From Ignavibacteria bacterium (lineage in GTDB: Bacteria > Bacteroidota > Ignavibacteria > Tepidaquicellales > Tepidaquicellaceae), in contig JADJTX010000035.1 in NCBI GenBank assembly GCA_016710985.1, positions 3,363-67,362 of the forward strand: 64,000 bases of DNA. Reading direction: 5' to 3'. The notes below the pieces were generated by a model. It was not told the origin of the DNA and ran no database searches. It worked only from the letters and a program-made list of their open reading frames with translations. The position numbers were made by a program, and so were the translations under genes. The stretch's first letter is position 1, and each line of letters begins with the position of its first letter. Below are positions 9,032 through 19,087 of the stretch, piece after piece.

Positions 9032-9580
9032 CTATCGAATTGAGAAGAAATCACCTATAAAACTCCTCTCGCTAACATCATCCGCATCAAATTCATTACT
9101 CCGATTACCTGATATAACCTTCAAAACCAGTTCATAACTCGGTAACTGGAATCCATTATCGGACTTCTTTAGATAGTAATCCAGCAGATCAATTCCAACC
9201 TGATAATTAGCATCTCTCATAAATTTTGCAAAACAAAAACTTCCAACTACTTTGTTACTCCATTCATAGCCATATGCTATCTTCAAATAATATAGTCCTT
9301 CAGGTATGTTACTTATATAGCAAACACTGCCCGCGCTTATGAAAACAGACCTGATGCATTCATTTGTATAATTACTCATTATTTTTATCACTACATCTGT
9401 CGAACCGGTTGCATCAATCTTTAAAAAATTGTCGAGATTGGTATTGTGTATTGATTTACAGGTTATGCATTCGGGCTTGTCCCCTGTATTGATCACAATA
9501 CTGTAATAATTATTTTCGTCATCCTGGCTAAATGCTAAGAGTGGAAATATTGCAATAAAAATTAACGTACAAAGCTTCAT
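9032..9580 (-). CDS. Secreted protein of unknown function
   Basis: 182 residues with a clear signal peptide (MKLCTLIFIAIFPLLAFSQ, cleavage near 18-19). The mature part has a repeated beta-strand pattern and cysteines at C-x-x-C (ECITCK) and later positions. I do not recognise a family. The segment IPEGLYYLKIAYGYEWSNK resembles a single extracellular beta-sandwich repeat such as a carboxypeptidase-like regulatory fold, but that is weak. It ends the minus-strand run of envelope genes that starts at 14984 and follows the protease-barrel gene by 54 bp. Confidence 0.6.
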   Translation of the reverse strand: MKLCTLIFIAIFPLLAFSQDDENNYYSIVINTGDKPECITCKSIHNTNLDNFLKIDATGSTDVVIKIMSNYTNECIRSVFISAGSVCYISNIPEGLYYLKIAYGYEWSNKVVGSFCFAKFMRDANYQVGIDLLDYYLKKSDNGFQLPSYELVLKVISGNRSNEFDADDVSERSFIGDFFSIR

Positions 9581-9634
9581 ATTTGTTGTAGTTCGATTAC
9601 GATTAAAAAATGATTTAACAACAGGTTGTTTTAT

Positions 9635-10909
9635 TTAGAAAATAAAATTTATTCCTATCGCTGGTGATACCAATCCAAAAGGTTCGTTTTCTGTTAAGAA
9701 AACATAATCAAATGGCACATTTATACTTACAGAAGCATTTTGTATAATTCTAAATTCAATTCCACCAAAAAATGAAGCAAGTAGTAAGTTTTGCGCTTTG
9801 TCAATTTTTATTAGTGCCGTATCACTTGAATAACTACTTTCCTTATTATGTACTAATTGCGAATAAGCCAACCCTACACCGAAACCGAAATTTACTTTTA
9901 GTCTTTCTTCAGAGGTTTTGAAGAATAGATCTCCTCTATAGAAATCTAATTTAAGTTTATTATTATTAATTGTATTCTTAAGATTATTATTCTGATAAAG
10001 TAACCCCATACCAACATAACTATTGAACATATAAGCAAAAGAAATTGAATATGAATCATCAAACTTTACATTTTCAGGAAAATCATTTGTTAAAACTGAA
10101 GTATTGAAAATATAACTTGCATTTATATTATAATTACTTGGGTCAAATCCATAATCAATATACTGCTTATTCTCAAAAGATTCAGGATTTTTTACAGTTG
10201 ACGGAGATGTCGAATGATTTGGAGAAACAGTCTCTACTATTATGACTTTGTTTACTCTTTTTTGGAATTCAAGAAGTGTAATTGGTTTGTATGATCTATT
10301 CAGTAATTGACTTACATATTTTGATGGAATTGCATAATTTAAATTTTGACCTTCTTCGTTGCTTGCAAAAGTAACACCAATCAGATTTCCTAAATCATCG
10401 AATAACGCTCCCCCGCTGCTCCCGGGTGAAATTGGATTAGTGATTTGAAAAAAATAGTCTTTATCATCTGATAATATGTTGCTGATTATCCCATCCGATA
10501 TTGTATTTTGAACGCCTAATGGAGAACCTATCGCATAACATTTATCTCCAATACTTACATCATCAGAAGATGATAAATCAACATGCTCATCAGTATTCAA
10601 AAATGATTTCAAAAGTGCTAAATCAAAGTCTTCGGTATAATTATAAATATAGTTTGCATCTGAAACAGCTCCATCGGAATAAAAAACCTTTGCATAAAAT
10701 GCGTTTTTTATTACGTGATAATTAGTAACTATCAGACCTTCCGAATTAATTAAGAAGCCGCTTCCTCTTGAAGTTGGTTTTTTATTTCTGTCATATATTT
10801 CTATATATACAACCTTAGATGTGTTCTTGTCATAAATTTCTTTAGCTGTTTTTTGTGAGTATAAATTTCTAATAATAAAAATGAAATTATTATAAAAAAA
10901 TATTTTCAT
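9635..10909 (-). CDS. Trypsin-like (HtrA-type) protease fused to a C-terminal beta-barrel-like domain
   Basis: 424 residues. Residues about 25-210 form a chymotrypsin-fold protease with His65 (VTNYHV), Asp96 (EDFDLALL) and Ser165 (PGSSGG), the S1C/DegP arrangement. No PDZ domain follows. Instead residues about 250-424 have alternating aromatic strands (SISFAYMFNSYVGMGLLYQ, LASFFGGIEF) and a terminal phenylalanine (GINFIF), as in 8-10 strand outer-membrane barrels. The first 19 residues are hydrophobic and could be a signal peptide, though interrupted by Asn/Arg, so the start is uncertain. The likely place is the outer membrane with the protease on the periplasmic side. Neighbours on both sides are secreted unknowns. 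Confidence 0.72.
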   Translation of the reverse strand: MKIFFYNNFIFIIRNLYSQKTAKEIYDKNTSKVVYIEIYDRNKKPTSRGSGFLINSEGLIVTNYHVIKNAFYAKVFYSDGAVSDANYIYNYTEDFDLALLKSFLNTDEHVDLSSSDDVSIGDKCYAIGSPLGVQNTISDGIISNILSDDKDYFFQITNPISPGSSGGALFDDLGNLIGVTFASNEEGQNLNYAIPSKYVSQLLNRSYKPITLLEFQKRVNKVIIVETVSPNHSTSPSTVKNPESFENKQYIDYGFDPSNYNINASYIFNTSVLTNDFPENVKFDDSYSISFAYMFNSYVGMGLLYQNNNLKNTINNNKLKLDFYRGDLFFKTSEERLKVNFGFGVGLAYSQLVHNKESSYSSDTALIKIDKAQNLLLASFFGGIEFRIIQNASVSINVPFDYVFLTENEPFGLVSPAIGINFIF

Positions 10910-11015
10910 ATACTTTTTAAATTTTTAAATCTTTGTAATAACTTATTCTAAGGGAATATTGGTACCTATAGTAATTAAATTATTATTAAGGAGTAGAAGT
11001 GGAACTGGATAATAA

Positions 11016-12298
11016 TTAATAAATACTTTTATCGAAGAAGTCTCCAACTTTAATACGGGCATTAATAAAAGCGCTTATTATTCCAAAGTTATTATTAGGA
11101 GTGCTTCCAAATCTAATAGATGGTCCAAAACCAAAAGCCTTGTTCGCAAAACCTGGCCATGGACTATCCAGATAAAGTTCTGTAAGAATTTGAAAATCCC
11201 TTTTCCCGGGGAACGTTGCATCCATTCTAAAATCAAATATAAAATCATCAATTTTCATTTCTCTTCCGACATAACCAAGATGATATTCTCCAAACTGCTT
11301 TGCAAAATAAAATTTTGCTCGAGTTGAATTATAAAAAATTAAATTTGGAGTTCTGATTTCAAATCCAAAATGCTGACCTCTTACTATGTTGTTTCTCATT
11401 GGCTCTCCAGTAACTTCATTTAAAACTATAATGGGAGGATCATTTATACCATCCAATGTGTCAATGGTAGCAAAATAAGAAACTCTGATCACAGGAAGTT
11501 CCATTGCAAAATCAATTCCTAAGTGAGGAGTGAATAGATTGTTCCAATTTCCCAACCAAGAGTTTGGGGATTCTATTTCCTGATTTGAACCGGAGGAATA
11601 TTTTAAAACAAACTCTTTTACATGGGATGTAACAGAAACATTGAATAAAGCTAAGTGCAGACCTCCTGAAACAAAATCAGTTTCCATTGGACCTGAATAA
11701 GGAGTGCCAAATCCAACCGTTAATCCAACTCCTGCACCATAAGCAAGAGGAATTCCTAAGGGATCACCACCGAAAGCCTGGAAATACGGATTTACATAAT
11801 AGTCAAGCGAGCTTAGATTCATGTATTGATTATCAAAAGTCGTTCTTATATTCCAATTTGCGGCAATACGTTCAGGTATATATGTGAGCGGAGCCCAAAT
11901 TTTGTTTGTTTGGGTTTTTGTATAGTTGGAACATCAACATCTCCAGTACTTATGCAACGTGTCCAACCGGTAAATATATTTGAAAGAGTAGCATCAAGAT
12001 TTCTTTGTTTACCATTACCGAAATCAACTAGTCTCTGATCAGGGTTAAAATACACGCTTATAAATTCAGTAGTATTTGTTCCTCCTTGAAGTAATTGTAG
12101 CTTGTTATCATTAATATATTTTATTAATTCTTCTCCTTTTGAATCAAGTGTAAGATTACACCCGGGATTAATTATAAAATCAGATTGGGCAAATCCAGGA
12201 ATATTAAAACTGATAAATGCTATAAAAGAGAGGATGAATAAATTATATTTATTTACATTTTTGTAAGTAGTGACTAAATTAATTAATTTATTAGGCAT
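11016..12298 (-). CDS. Outer-membrane-like beta-rich protein, one frameshift
   Basis: About 427 residues after joining 11846-12298 to 11016-11822; restoring one A in AAAA near 11902 gives KQTKIWAPLTYIPERI across the join. A signal peptide occupies about residues 19-37 (FIAFISFNIPGFAQ). The C-terminal half alternates polar and aromatic residues with many glycines (GAGVGLTVGFGTPY, KFYFAKQFGEYHLGYVG, FGFGPSIRFG), typical of a transmembrane barrel, although the last residue is Tyr rather than Phe. I do not recognise the family and it lacks PorP/SprF signatures. It probably is the outer-membrane partner of the small membrane proteins encoded just upstream. Confidence 0.6.
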
Positions 12299-12355
12299 AT
12301 TTAAGTTTGAGCTATCTTAAACGAATATTGTTCCTGTTATTAGTTATAAAAATTT

Positions 12356-13103
12356 TTATTTTCTTTCTGAATTACTTTTCTTGATGTTACTACCCGATTT
12401 TTCATATTCAAGCAGGAGTCTTTGAAAAACTTTGTCAAGCTTATCAAAATCAAATTCCAGACCCAGAATTTTAACAACTCCCGGAGATTTTCTCAGATCA
12501 ACTTCAATATCAACAGTTTCCGGCAAAGGAAAATTTTCATAATTTTGAATAACATATCCTTCCCCGCTATTTGATTTAAATTCATCAAATTCATTTACAT
12601 CTTGTTGAGAACTATTGTCCTCATTTCCCGTCCTATTTGGTGAATTCTTGTCATATGGTTCAAAATATCTCAAATAAACAGAACTATTCTTCCATTGATT
12701 TGCCGGTATGACATCTTTTAATTTCTCTTGGGTTTTTGAAAAGTTCTGATAAATAATTCTGCAATTCTACTTCCTGTATCAGCGGTAAACCTGTAAGTCT
12801 AAAATATCTGTTATTACCCTTGATGACAACACTTGCTGTTGATGTAACCCTGTAAGGGAGTTTATAAATTTTTCCGTCAATGTGTAGTAACAGAGTGTCT
12901 CTTACTGTATTTTCTATTTTTGAAACATCTTCGGTAAGATAAAATCTAACGTCCTCCAGGACACTTTCAGATAGAATAGTAGTATCTGCATATTGTGAAT
13001 CATCAATATTTGTCCCGGTTTCCTGAGAAAAACATGAATTCGAAAGAATTATCAATAGTATTACTGGGAATAAAATACTTCTATAATTTAATTTTCCTGA
13101 CAT
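12356..13103 (-). CDS. Secreted protein of unknown function, one frameshift
   Basis: About 249 residues after joining 12684-13103 to the downstream frame; one missing T in CTTTTC near 12742 gives SELFSKTQEKLKDVIPANQW across the join, removing an apparent separate 105-residue gene. A signal peptide (about 10-27, LILSNSCFSQ) precedes a beta-rich part (LHIDGKIYKLPYRVTSTASVVI) and a charged C-terminal part. The cysteine in the signal region does not form a good lipobox. Its start overlaps the stop of the next upstream gene by one base. No recognised domain. Confidence 0.55.
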
Positions 13104-13885
13104 TAATTATTAATTTTCTTTGGTTTTTTCTTTTTAACGAGTGTATAATTTATCGGAACTGGTGGAGACGGCACCATAGTATCCGTCATAATTATTCCTA
13201 TTGGAAATTTAATCTCTTCTCCTCTGCTCCATTTATTTTTTATATCCTCACTCAAATTGCCAAGAAAAATAGCTTTATTTTTTATTTGGATATGGTATGT
13301 TGAACTGTCAAGTTTAACGACATCAATATATAGTGAAGCTTCAGGAAGTGGTTCAACCTTAACCCAGTTAGCATTCACATCATCAGTTATAGTTACTGCA
13401 TACAATTTCTTACCCGTACCGTTCGTTAAAAAAAGATTTTGCATCTGATTATTTGCCTCAATCAAATCAGCACCAGACAGTTGCATAATTGGTGAAGTTT
13501 TGTATTCGAATGGCTGGTTCTCTAATACTTTAATAAAAAATTTATCAACGTATGATTTTGGTAAATCAAAAAAAAATTGAATACTATCATAATTTCCTAT
13601 TTCAAAAGTAAAAGTCTCCTGGGACTCAAAATCCTTTAAAAAAGTACTATTTCCATTTAGAAACCCATTAATTTTCCCCGGGTAAAATAGATTATTTCTA
13701 GCAGTTGCATTTGAATATTTAATGAATTCTGTAATTGCTGTTACTGGTATTGTTCTTCCCGCTATAGTGTCGGCTTGTGAATATGATGTTGTTGGTATTG
13801 CAAAGTAAGCGAATAATAAACAACTAATTAAAGAATTTCTTAGGCGTGAAGATATGATATTTTGAACTCGAATATTAACTATCAT
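13103..13885 (-). CDS. Secreted protein of unknown function
   Basis: 260 residues, intact. An N-terminal hydrophobic stretch (about 17-36) ends SYSQA and fits a signal peptide. The mature part is a mixed beta protein ending in a Lys-rich tail (KKKKPKKINN). I do not recognise it. It starts one base after the single-helix membrane protein stops, and its own stop overlaps the next start, so the three are co-translated. Such tight packing argues that this periplasmic protein works with the membrane proteins. Confidence 0.55.
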   Translation of the reverse strand: MIVNIRVQNIISSRLRNSLISCLLFAYFAIPTTSYSQADTIAGRTIPVTAITEFIKYSNATARNNLFYPGKINGFLNGNSTFLKDFESQETFTFEIGNYDSIQFFFDLPKSYVDKFFIKVLENQPFEYKTSPIMQLSGADLIEANNQMQNLFLTNGTGKKLYAVTITDDVNANWVKVEPLPEASLYIDVVKLDSSTYHIQIKNKAIFLGNLSEDIKNKWSRGEEIKFPIGIIMTDTMVPSPPVPINYTLVKKKKPKKINN

Positions 13886-14260
13886 TTATTTAGGAGTCTC
13901 ACCTTCAATTGTTGTTTTATGACTAGTTCCTTCTTGCTTTTCAGTTTTAGATTCAGTTGTCTGTCTTTTTTGACCGGCTTTTAGCTCATCTAAATAAGTT
14001 GTTTTAACTACTATTTCATCATTATCAACAAATCGATTATTTTTACTTAAAGAATCCAAAATAGTTTTCTTAATTCTAATTTCAGAAGTATCGGGTGGAG
14101 CCGGTAATAAAGTTTTAGCAATAACAGTATCTGTATCACCTGCATTTTTCACTGGAGTTAAAGATAAGTCCGTACCTTTATAAAAAAGTATCGCTATCGC
14201 AATAATATACAAAGATTGAAATATTAGAAACTTAGCATCGCGTTTATTTCTGCTGACCAT
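13886..14260 (-). CDS. Single-pass membrane protein with periplasmic tail
   Basis: 124 residues. A basic N-terminus (VSRNKRDAK) precedes one transmembrane helix (about 11-27, FLIFQSLYIIAIAILFY). A periplasmic part follows with prolines, acidic residues and a charged Lys/Glu/Thr-rich end. The topology (short cytosolic end, one helix, periplasmic domain) is that of ExbD- or GldM-like subunits, but no family signature is visible and the periplasmic part is much shorter than in GldM. It sits directly before the secreted protein and 29 bp after the soluble protein gene. Confidence 0.55.
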   Translation of the reverse strand: MVSRNKRDAKFLIFQSLYIIAIAILFYKGTDLSLTPVKNAGDTDTVIAKTLLPAPPDTSEIRIKKTILDSLSKNNRFVDNDEIVVKTTYLDELKAGQKRQTTESKTEKQEGTSHKTTIEGETPK

Positions 14261-14289
14261 TATTTTAAATATTTAAGTTTAAATTTCCG

Positions 14290-14731
14290 TTATGATCTTC
14301 CGGTAATCTTAAGAATGTTATCGAGGCTTTTTTCAAACTTTTCATCTTTCATACTTTTAATTGTTTCATTCCAGTTATTAATTACTCCGTTAATTTCATT
14401 GATTTTAGCCTGATCCGGAAAATTAAGAAATTCAATTTTTATCTCTTTCAAAGTCTGTGTTTCAGAAAGAATATCGGTATCTCCGGCAATTCCAAGATAT
14501 TGTATTTCCAATTCATCAAATGCAAACTCGAACAGCTTTGCAATGGCTAGTATAAACAATGATTTGATTTCAAATGGAACTGCATAATTCAAAAATAGAT
14601 CTTCAGAACCTTTTCCTAATCCTACTGTAAAAGTATACAGCAGCTCCAATAAGGAAAGAAGCGGTTCAATACTGTCAACAAAGCCACTCCATTTATCAAT
14701 TATTTTGCAGCCTCAATATTTGTTAGCTCAC
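14290..14731 (-). CDS. Soluble helical protein of unknown function, frameshifted near the start
   Basis: About 147 residues. The main frame ends at 14290. Restoring one A near 14706 extends it upstream through NIEAAKIIDKWSGFVDSIE. A GTG at 14731 overlaps the TGA of the upstream membrane protein (GTGA), but a further one-base error is needed to reach it, so the start is uncertain. The sequence is helical with a moderately hydrophobic middle and no signal peptide, so it is probably cytosolic or membrane-associated. It belongs to the tightly packed envelope operon. Not recognised. Confidence 0.45.
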
Positions 14732-14984
14732 CGTTTCCTAATTTTAGCTATCAAATTTTTTAACCCAAAAAAAAAACATATGATGAAAACAACATAAGTA
14801 ATGACAGGATAATACCACAGTTTATTGGTATCTATAGCAAGTTGGAAATTTGTTTCATGTCCTATTGTAATAAATTCATACATATAACCAAAAATATCGA
14901 ACCCAATAATACAATAAAAGAAGGATAAAATGATTTGTACAAATCACTTTTAATTCTTCTGGTGCTTGTTTCAAGTTTTGCCAT
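14728..14984 (-). CDS. Small two-helix membrane protein, one frameshift
   Basis: About 86 residues, pieced together from two frames that join near 14915: MAKLETSTRRIKSDLYK, a hydrophobic helix, a 20-residue loop and a second helix (WYYPVITYVVFIICFFFG) ending KNLIAKIRKR. Both ends are basic, so both should be cytosolic. The first helix carries acidic residues (GFDIFGYMYEF), unusual for a plain anchor and reminiscent of proton-conducting motor subunits. It is the first gene of the minus-strand run and its stop overlaps the next start. Too short and broken for automatic gene calling. Confidence 0.45.
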
Positions 14985-15086
14985 TGTTGTTTAGTATATT
15001 TTTTAATTAATCGAAAAGAAAAATAATTAAATAAATTATAACAATCAAAGCATCTTATATTCTGTTTGTCAATTCATACATCATAT

Positions 15087-16409
15087 TCAATATATAAAGT
15101 CCTTCAATTTCTCAATCCCCCCGTTTCTGAATTTCATGACCGGCATCTGATGATTTGTCCTTCCTTTTATAGTGAAATTACAGTGAACCGCGGCGTAATT
15201 ACTTACAGACTCAAGCGCTGAATTCAATAACTGTCTTGTATTATTTCCGGATGAAATTTTATCCAGTATTAATTTCATTGCATCATATCCGAAATAATAA
15301 TTTCTGATCTCCGATTCATCCATATTTGCAAAATCATCCCTTGATTTATCTTTAATATAAAAATCAGCATCAAAATACAATTGATCAATATACATCTTAT
15401 TTTCAATCAGTATAGCTTCATTGTTCCAGTCACTGGTTCCTAAAACGGGAAGTTTAATGTTGCTTGAAAAATACTGCGGTATGACTTTTGAAATTTCACC
15501 TGAATTGGAAATCGGGATGTATACGGCATCTGCATATCCTAATATGTATTGTTTTGCATTGTCAGTATATTTGATCTGAACCGGAGTCATTCCGATTGAA
15601 TCAGTAACTCTGATCGCATCCTTACCGAATAATTTGTAAATGCTTACAACAAGCTTTTCCCTGTAAAGGGAGTCAGGATAGGAATACAGGAATTTTACTT
15701 TTTTTAATTTATCCATCTGGGACGTTGTAACTGTTCCGAAATCTATGAACCTGTCTTTCTCAAATATCTTATCTTTTAAATCTTCAAGTTCAGCAGTCAG
15801 ATCAATGCTGTCTTTTGAGTAGTACTTCGTATAAATGATTTCACCTCCGTTCTTGTTTACTTCATCCGTAAATGAATCGGCATAATTTTTTCCGTAGGTG
15901 TCTTCAGAAAATATTACAAAATTTTTCAGCTTAAGTTCACCGGCAGCAAAATCAGCCATCAACCTTCCCCGGATGTCATAAGTAGGGTTTAACTGGAAAA
16001 CAAATGGATTTTTTTCTGCAAGAAAATTTTCTGTTGCAGTCGGAGTAATTATCGGGATCTTATGAAAACTTGCTGCTCCTTCATTATTGATTAGTTCACT
16101 GCTGAAAACCGGACCAAGAATGGCTATCACATTACTGTCACTGCCGAATTTATTGAATATCTGTAATACTTCAGTCTGATCTTTTTTTGTGTCCTCTGCT
16201 GAAATGCTTATTTTATTTATTTGTCCGGCATTGTTATACTCTTCCAATGCATCATTGATTCCCTTTAACATTTGCTCGCCTAATTTTTTCTCTTCTGTAT
16301 TCTCAGAATTTTTCATCATCGGCAACGCTACCCCTATCTTTTTCTGTGAATAAACCTGAACTGTTAATAAAAAGAAAAATATAAAACTTATAAAAATTAC
16401 TCTGATCAT
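15087..16409 (-). CDS. Periplasmic ligand-binding protein (Leu/Ile/Val-binding type)
   Basis: About 440 residues from the ATG at 16409, chosen because MIRVIFISFIFFFLL then begins the signal peptide (cleavage after VYSQ). An upstream in-frame start at 16442 lies in a tandem repeat. The body is the type I periplasmic-binding fold (COG0683): KIGVALPMM at the start, AILGPVFSSE, IPIITPTATEN, FVIFSEDTYGKNYADSF and a late FGYDAMKLILD. These proteins bind amino acids or similar ligands for ABC importers or act as sensors. No permease or ATPase genes lie nearby, so an orphan or sensory role is possible. guaA lies just upstream on the same strand. Confidence 0.82.
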   Translation of the reverse strand: MIRVIFISFIFFFLLTVQVYSQKKIGVALPMMKNSENTEEKKLGEQMLKGINDALEEYNNAGQINKISISAEDTKKDQTEVLQIFNKFGSDSNVIAILGPVFSSELINNEGAASFHKIPIITPTATENFLAEKNPFVFQLNPTYDIRGRLMADFAAGELKLKNFVIFSEDTYGKNYADSFTDEVNKNGGEIIYTKYYSKDSIDLTAELEDLKDKIFEKDRFIDFGTVTTSQMDKLKKVKFLYSYPDSLYREKLVVSIYKLFGKDAIRVTDSIGMTPVQIKYTDNAKQYILGYADAVYIPISNSGEISKVIPQYFSSNIKLPVLGTSDWNNEAILIENKMYIDQLYFDADFYIKDKSRDDFANMDESEIRNYYFGYDAMKLILDKISSGNNTRQLLNSALESVSNYAAVHCNFTIKGRTNHQMPVMKFRNGGIEKLKDFIY

Positions 16410-16433
16410 TTGTTTGATTTTAGTTATGAATAG

Positions 16434-16522
16434 AACTATCAACTATCAACTATCAACTATCAACTATCAATTATCAATTATCAATTATCAATTATCAATT
16501 ATCAATTATCAATTATCAATTA
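16434..16522 (-). repeat. 7-bp tandem array, about 12-13 units, abutting the guaA stop
   Basis: On the guaA sense strand the units are TGATAAT (first six or so) then TGATAGT. The first TGA of the array is the guaA stop codon itself (16523-16525). Each unit contains TGA plus TAA or TAG, and the 7-base step moves them through all three frames. It fills the spacer up to the binding-protein gene. Confidence 0.9.
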
Positions 16523-18090
16523 TCACTCCCATTCTATCGTTGCCGGAGGTTTTGAACTGATATCATAAACGACTCTGTTCACGCCTTTTACAGAATTAAT
16601 TATTTTGTTTGAAACACTTGAAAGAAAGCTTTTATCAAAATCAAAAAAATCCGCAGTCATTCCGTCAGATGACGTAACTGCCCGTAATGCCACTACATTC
16701 TCATAACTTCTTTCATCACCCATTACGCCAACTGTCTGAACCGGAAGTAAAACAGAAAATGCCTGCCATATTTTTTCATAAAGGAAATTTTTTTTCAGTT
16801 CACTGATGTAAATGTCATCTACTTCTCTCAGCAGATCCAGTTTCTCTTTCGTCACATCACTCAGGATCCTGATCGCTAATCCCGGTCCCGGGAACGGATG
16901 TCTGTAAATGAAATTTCTGGAAAGACCGAGCTTCTCACCTATCTCTCTTACCTCGTCTTTAAACAATTCCCAGAACGGCTCTATCAGTTTTAGTTTCATC
17001 TTTTCAGGGAGTCCTCCGACATTGTGATGTGTCTTGATCGTAGCTGAAGGACCGCCCTGAGATACTGATTCAATTACATCCGGATACAAAGTCCCCTGTA
17101 CCAGAAATTTCACATTCTTTATTTTCTTCGCTTCTTTTTCCAGTACATCTATGAAAGTTTTTCTGATTATTTTTCTTTTCTTTTCCGGATCGAGAACTTT
17201 CTCAAGTCTCTTCAGAAAAAGTTCGGATGCGTTTACAAACTTCAGATTTATTTTTAAATGCTTTCCGAATAGCTCTATGACTTTTCTGCTTTCATCCTTT
17301 CTCATTAATCCGTTATCTATATGTATGCATATCAGATTTTCTCCGATGGCTTTTTGAACAAGCACCGCTGCTACCGACGAATCCACTCCTCCGCTCAAGG
17401 CGCATATTACCGTTTGCTTTCCCGCCAGCTTTCTGATCTCTTCTGTCTTCGATTCAATGAATGATTCGGGCTCAAATAAATTTTTAACTTTGCAGATGCC
17501 GAATAAAAAATTATACAGTATGCTTCTTCCCGAATCCGTGTGATGAACTTCAGGATGAAACTGCAGTCCGTAAATTCCCGCCTTTTCATTCTCAAAACTG
17601 CAGATCACACCTCCAAGACTCTTGGAAGATGAATTGAATTTTTCCGGCAGAGAATCAATCGAATCTCCGTGACTCATCCATACATTTAAATTGTTTCCGA
17701 CACTTCTGAATAATTCCGAATCTTTAAAGATGTAAATTTTAGTATGTCCGTATTCCCTTTGCAATGAAGTATGCAGCTTTCCCTTATACAATTGACAAAG
17801 CAACTGCATTCCGTAACAAATGCCGAGAACGGCAATCTTATTCTTTACAATAAAATCCAGATCAGCTTTAGAGATCTTAGGTGAATCTTTTGAGAGCACG
17901 CTTGCAGGTCCGCCGAAAGTATAACACCTTTAACTGAGTAATTTTTATTCTTATCTGTGATATATTTCTTAATGTTAAGACTATATGGATGTATTTCAGA
18001 ATAGACTTTGAGTTCGCGTGTCTTACGTGCGATAAGCTGAGTATATTGCGAGCCGAAATCGAGTATTAAAATCAGATCTGTTTTTTTCAA
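16523..18090 (-). CDS. guaA: GMP synthase (glutamine-hydrolysing), one frameshift
   Basis: Joined length about 523 residues, normal for GuaA. The N-terminal class I glutaminase has LDFGSQYTQLIAR, the nucleophile in LGICYGMQLL and the His/Glu pair in LQFHPEVHHT. The ATP-pyrophosphatase domain has the P-loop ALSGGVDSSVAAVL. The C-terminal dimerisation domain ends DISSKPPATIEWE. The break near 17913 is one lost G: restoring it turns the junction into ILSGGPASVLSKDSP, the exact family sequence, so the gene is surely functional in the cell. It aminates XMP to GMP. The gene is followed immediately by a 7-mer array built on its stop codon. Confidence 0.93.
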
Positions 18091-18155
18091 CTGTAAATTT
18101 TTAAATTAAACATATTATTTGATTCTGATAATTTTCGAGATTTTCCCGAATGGTG

Positions 18156-19087
18156 CTATAATTTTTTTAATATTTCTGAATTTTCAATTGCAAGCAATAT
18201 TGCTCCGTATGCCGGTGAGTGCATCTTCTTCACAACTTCAGCAAACTTCAGCTTATCTATTTCTTTTATTAATTTATCTGAAAGTATGTTTGTATTCTCA
18301 ATGATACTTCCAATGAAAGCTATTTTAATTTTCTTTTTTCTTCCTGATACTTTCTGAAAAATCTTTATATGCTCAGTTAAACCTTCGACCGCTTCATTAA
18401 CAATCTGAATGCTCAGATTACATTTTTTTTCCGCTGATTCAATAACTGCGGGAGCAATTTTCTGTATCTCGAAATTTTTATGAAAGATTTTTTCATTAAC
18501 ATTTTTTTTATCAATTCCGAATACTTTCAGTAGTTTTTTTGAAAGAAGACTTTTTTCTTTCGTTTCAGTATCATATTCTTTCATCACTAAGTTCAATGCC
18601 CTTCTGCCAATCCAGTAGCCGCTTCCCTCATCACCTATTATTCTTCCCCATCCTCCTACTCTGATAAGTTTCCCGTTTGAATATCCGTAGAGAACTGAGC
18701 CTGTTCCGCTGATCAAAATTATTCCTTCTTCACCTTCGAATGCACCGTATAGCGCTGTCATGGCATCTGTTGTGATAAGAACTCTTTTAAAATCAAGTTT
18801 CTTCTGAAATGCTTTTTTAATTTAATCCTGTCTTTCTCTTCCCTTGCTCCTGCAATTCCAAATCCTATTGAAATGCAACTCTTCAGATTCAGCCCCGCTG
18901 AAGCTAAAGATTTTTTAATAAAGTCTGAAACTGTATTTACATATGTAGTAACCCCTGCAACTGAATAGTGAACACCTTTAAAATATTTATTAAATAAAAT
19001 TTTATTATTCAAATCCAGTATAAGAAGTTCACACTTCGTCCCGCCGGAATCAATACCGATGTAAAACCCGCCCGAAATATTTTTCAT
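18156..19087 (-). CDS. BadF/BadG-type sugar kinase (N-acetylglucosamine kinase-like), one frameshift
   Basis: About 311 residues after joining 18758-19087 to 18156-18761 through the A-run near 18815 (across the join: RIKLKKAFQKKLDF). ASKHA-fold ATPase motifs: phosphate-1 GIDSGGTKCELLILD, phosphate-2 LISGTGSVLYG, and GGWGRIIGDEGSGYWIGRRA, the sequence typical of N-acetylglucosamine/N-acetylmuramate-type kinases of the BcrAD_BadFG family. It should phosphorylate an amino sugar, possibly from wall recycling; the substrate is inferred. It lies about 65 bp upstream of guaA on the same strand and is divergent from thyX. Confidence 0.8.

Noticed and set aside
12356..12673. Separate 105-residue gene
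   Set aside because: It starts with TTG in the middle of a reading frame that joins the preceding secreted protein when one T is restored.
13886..14984. Firm assignment as GldL/GldM
   Set aside because: The topology is similar, but no family sequence was recognised and the periplasmic part is far too short.
16523..18090. guaA, leuS, ispF, lpxA, panB and rimO as true pseudogenes
   Set aside because: The breaks restore exact conserved motifs by one base, mostly in homopolymers, and these genes are essential and single-copy.
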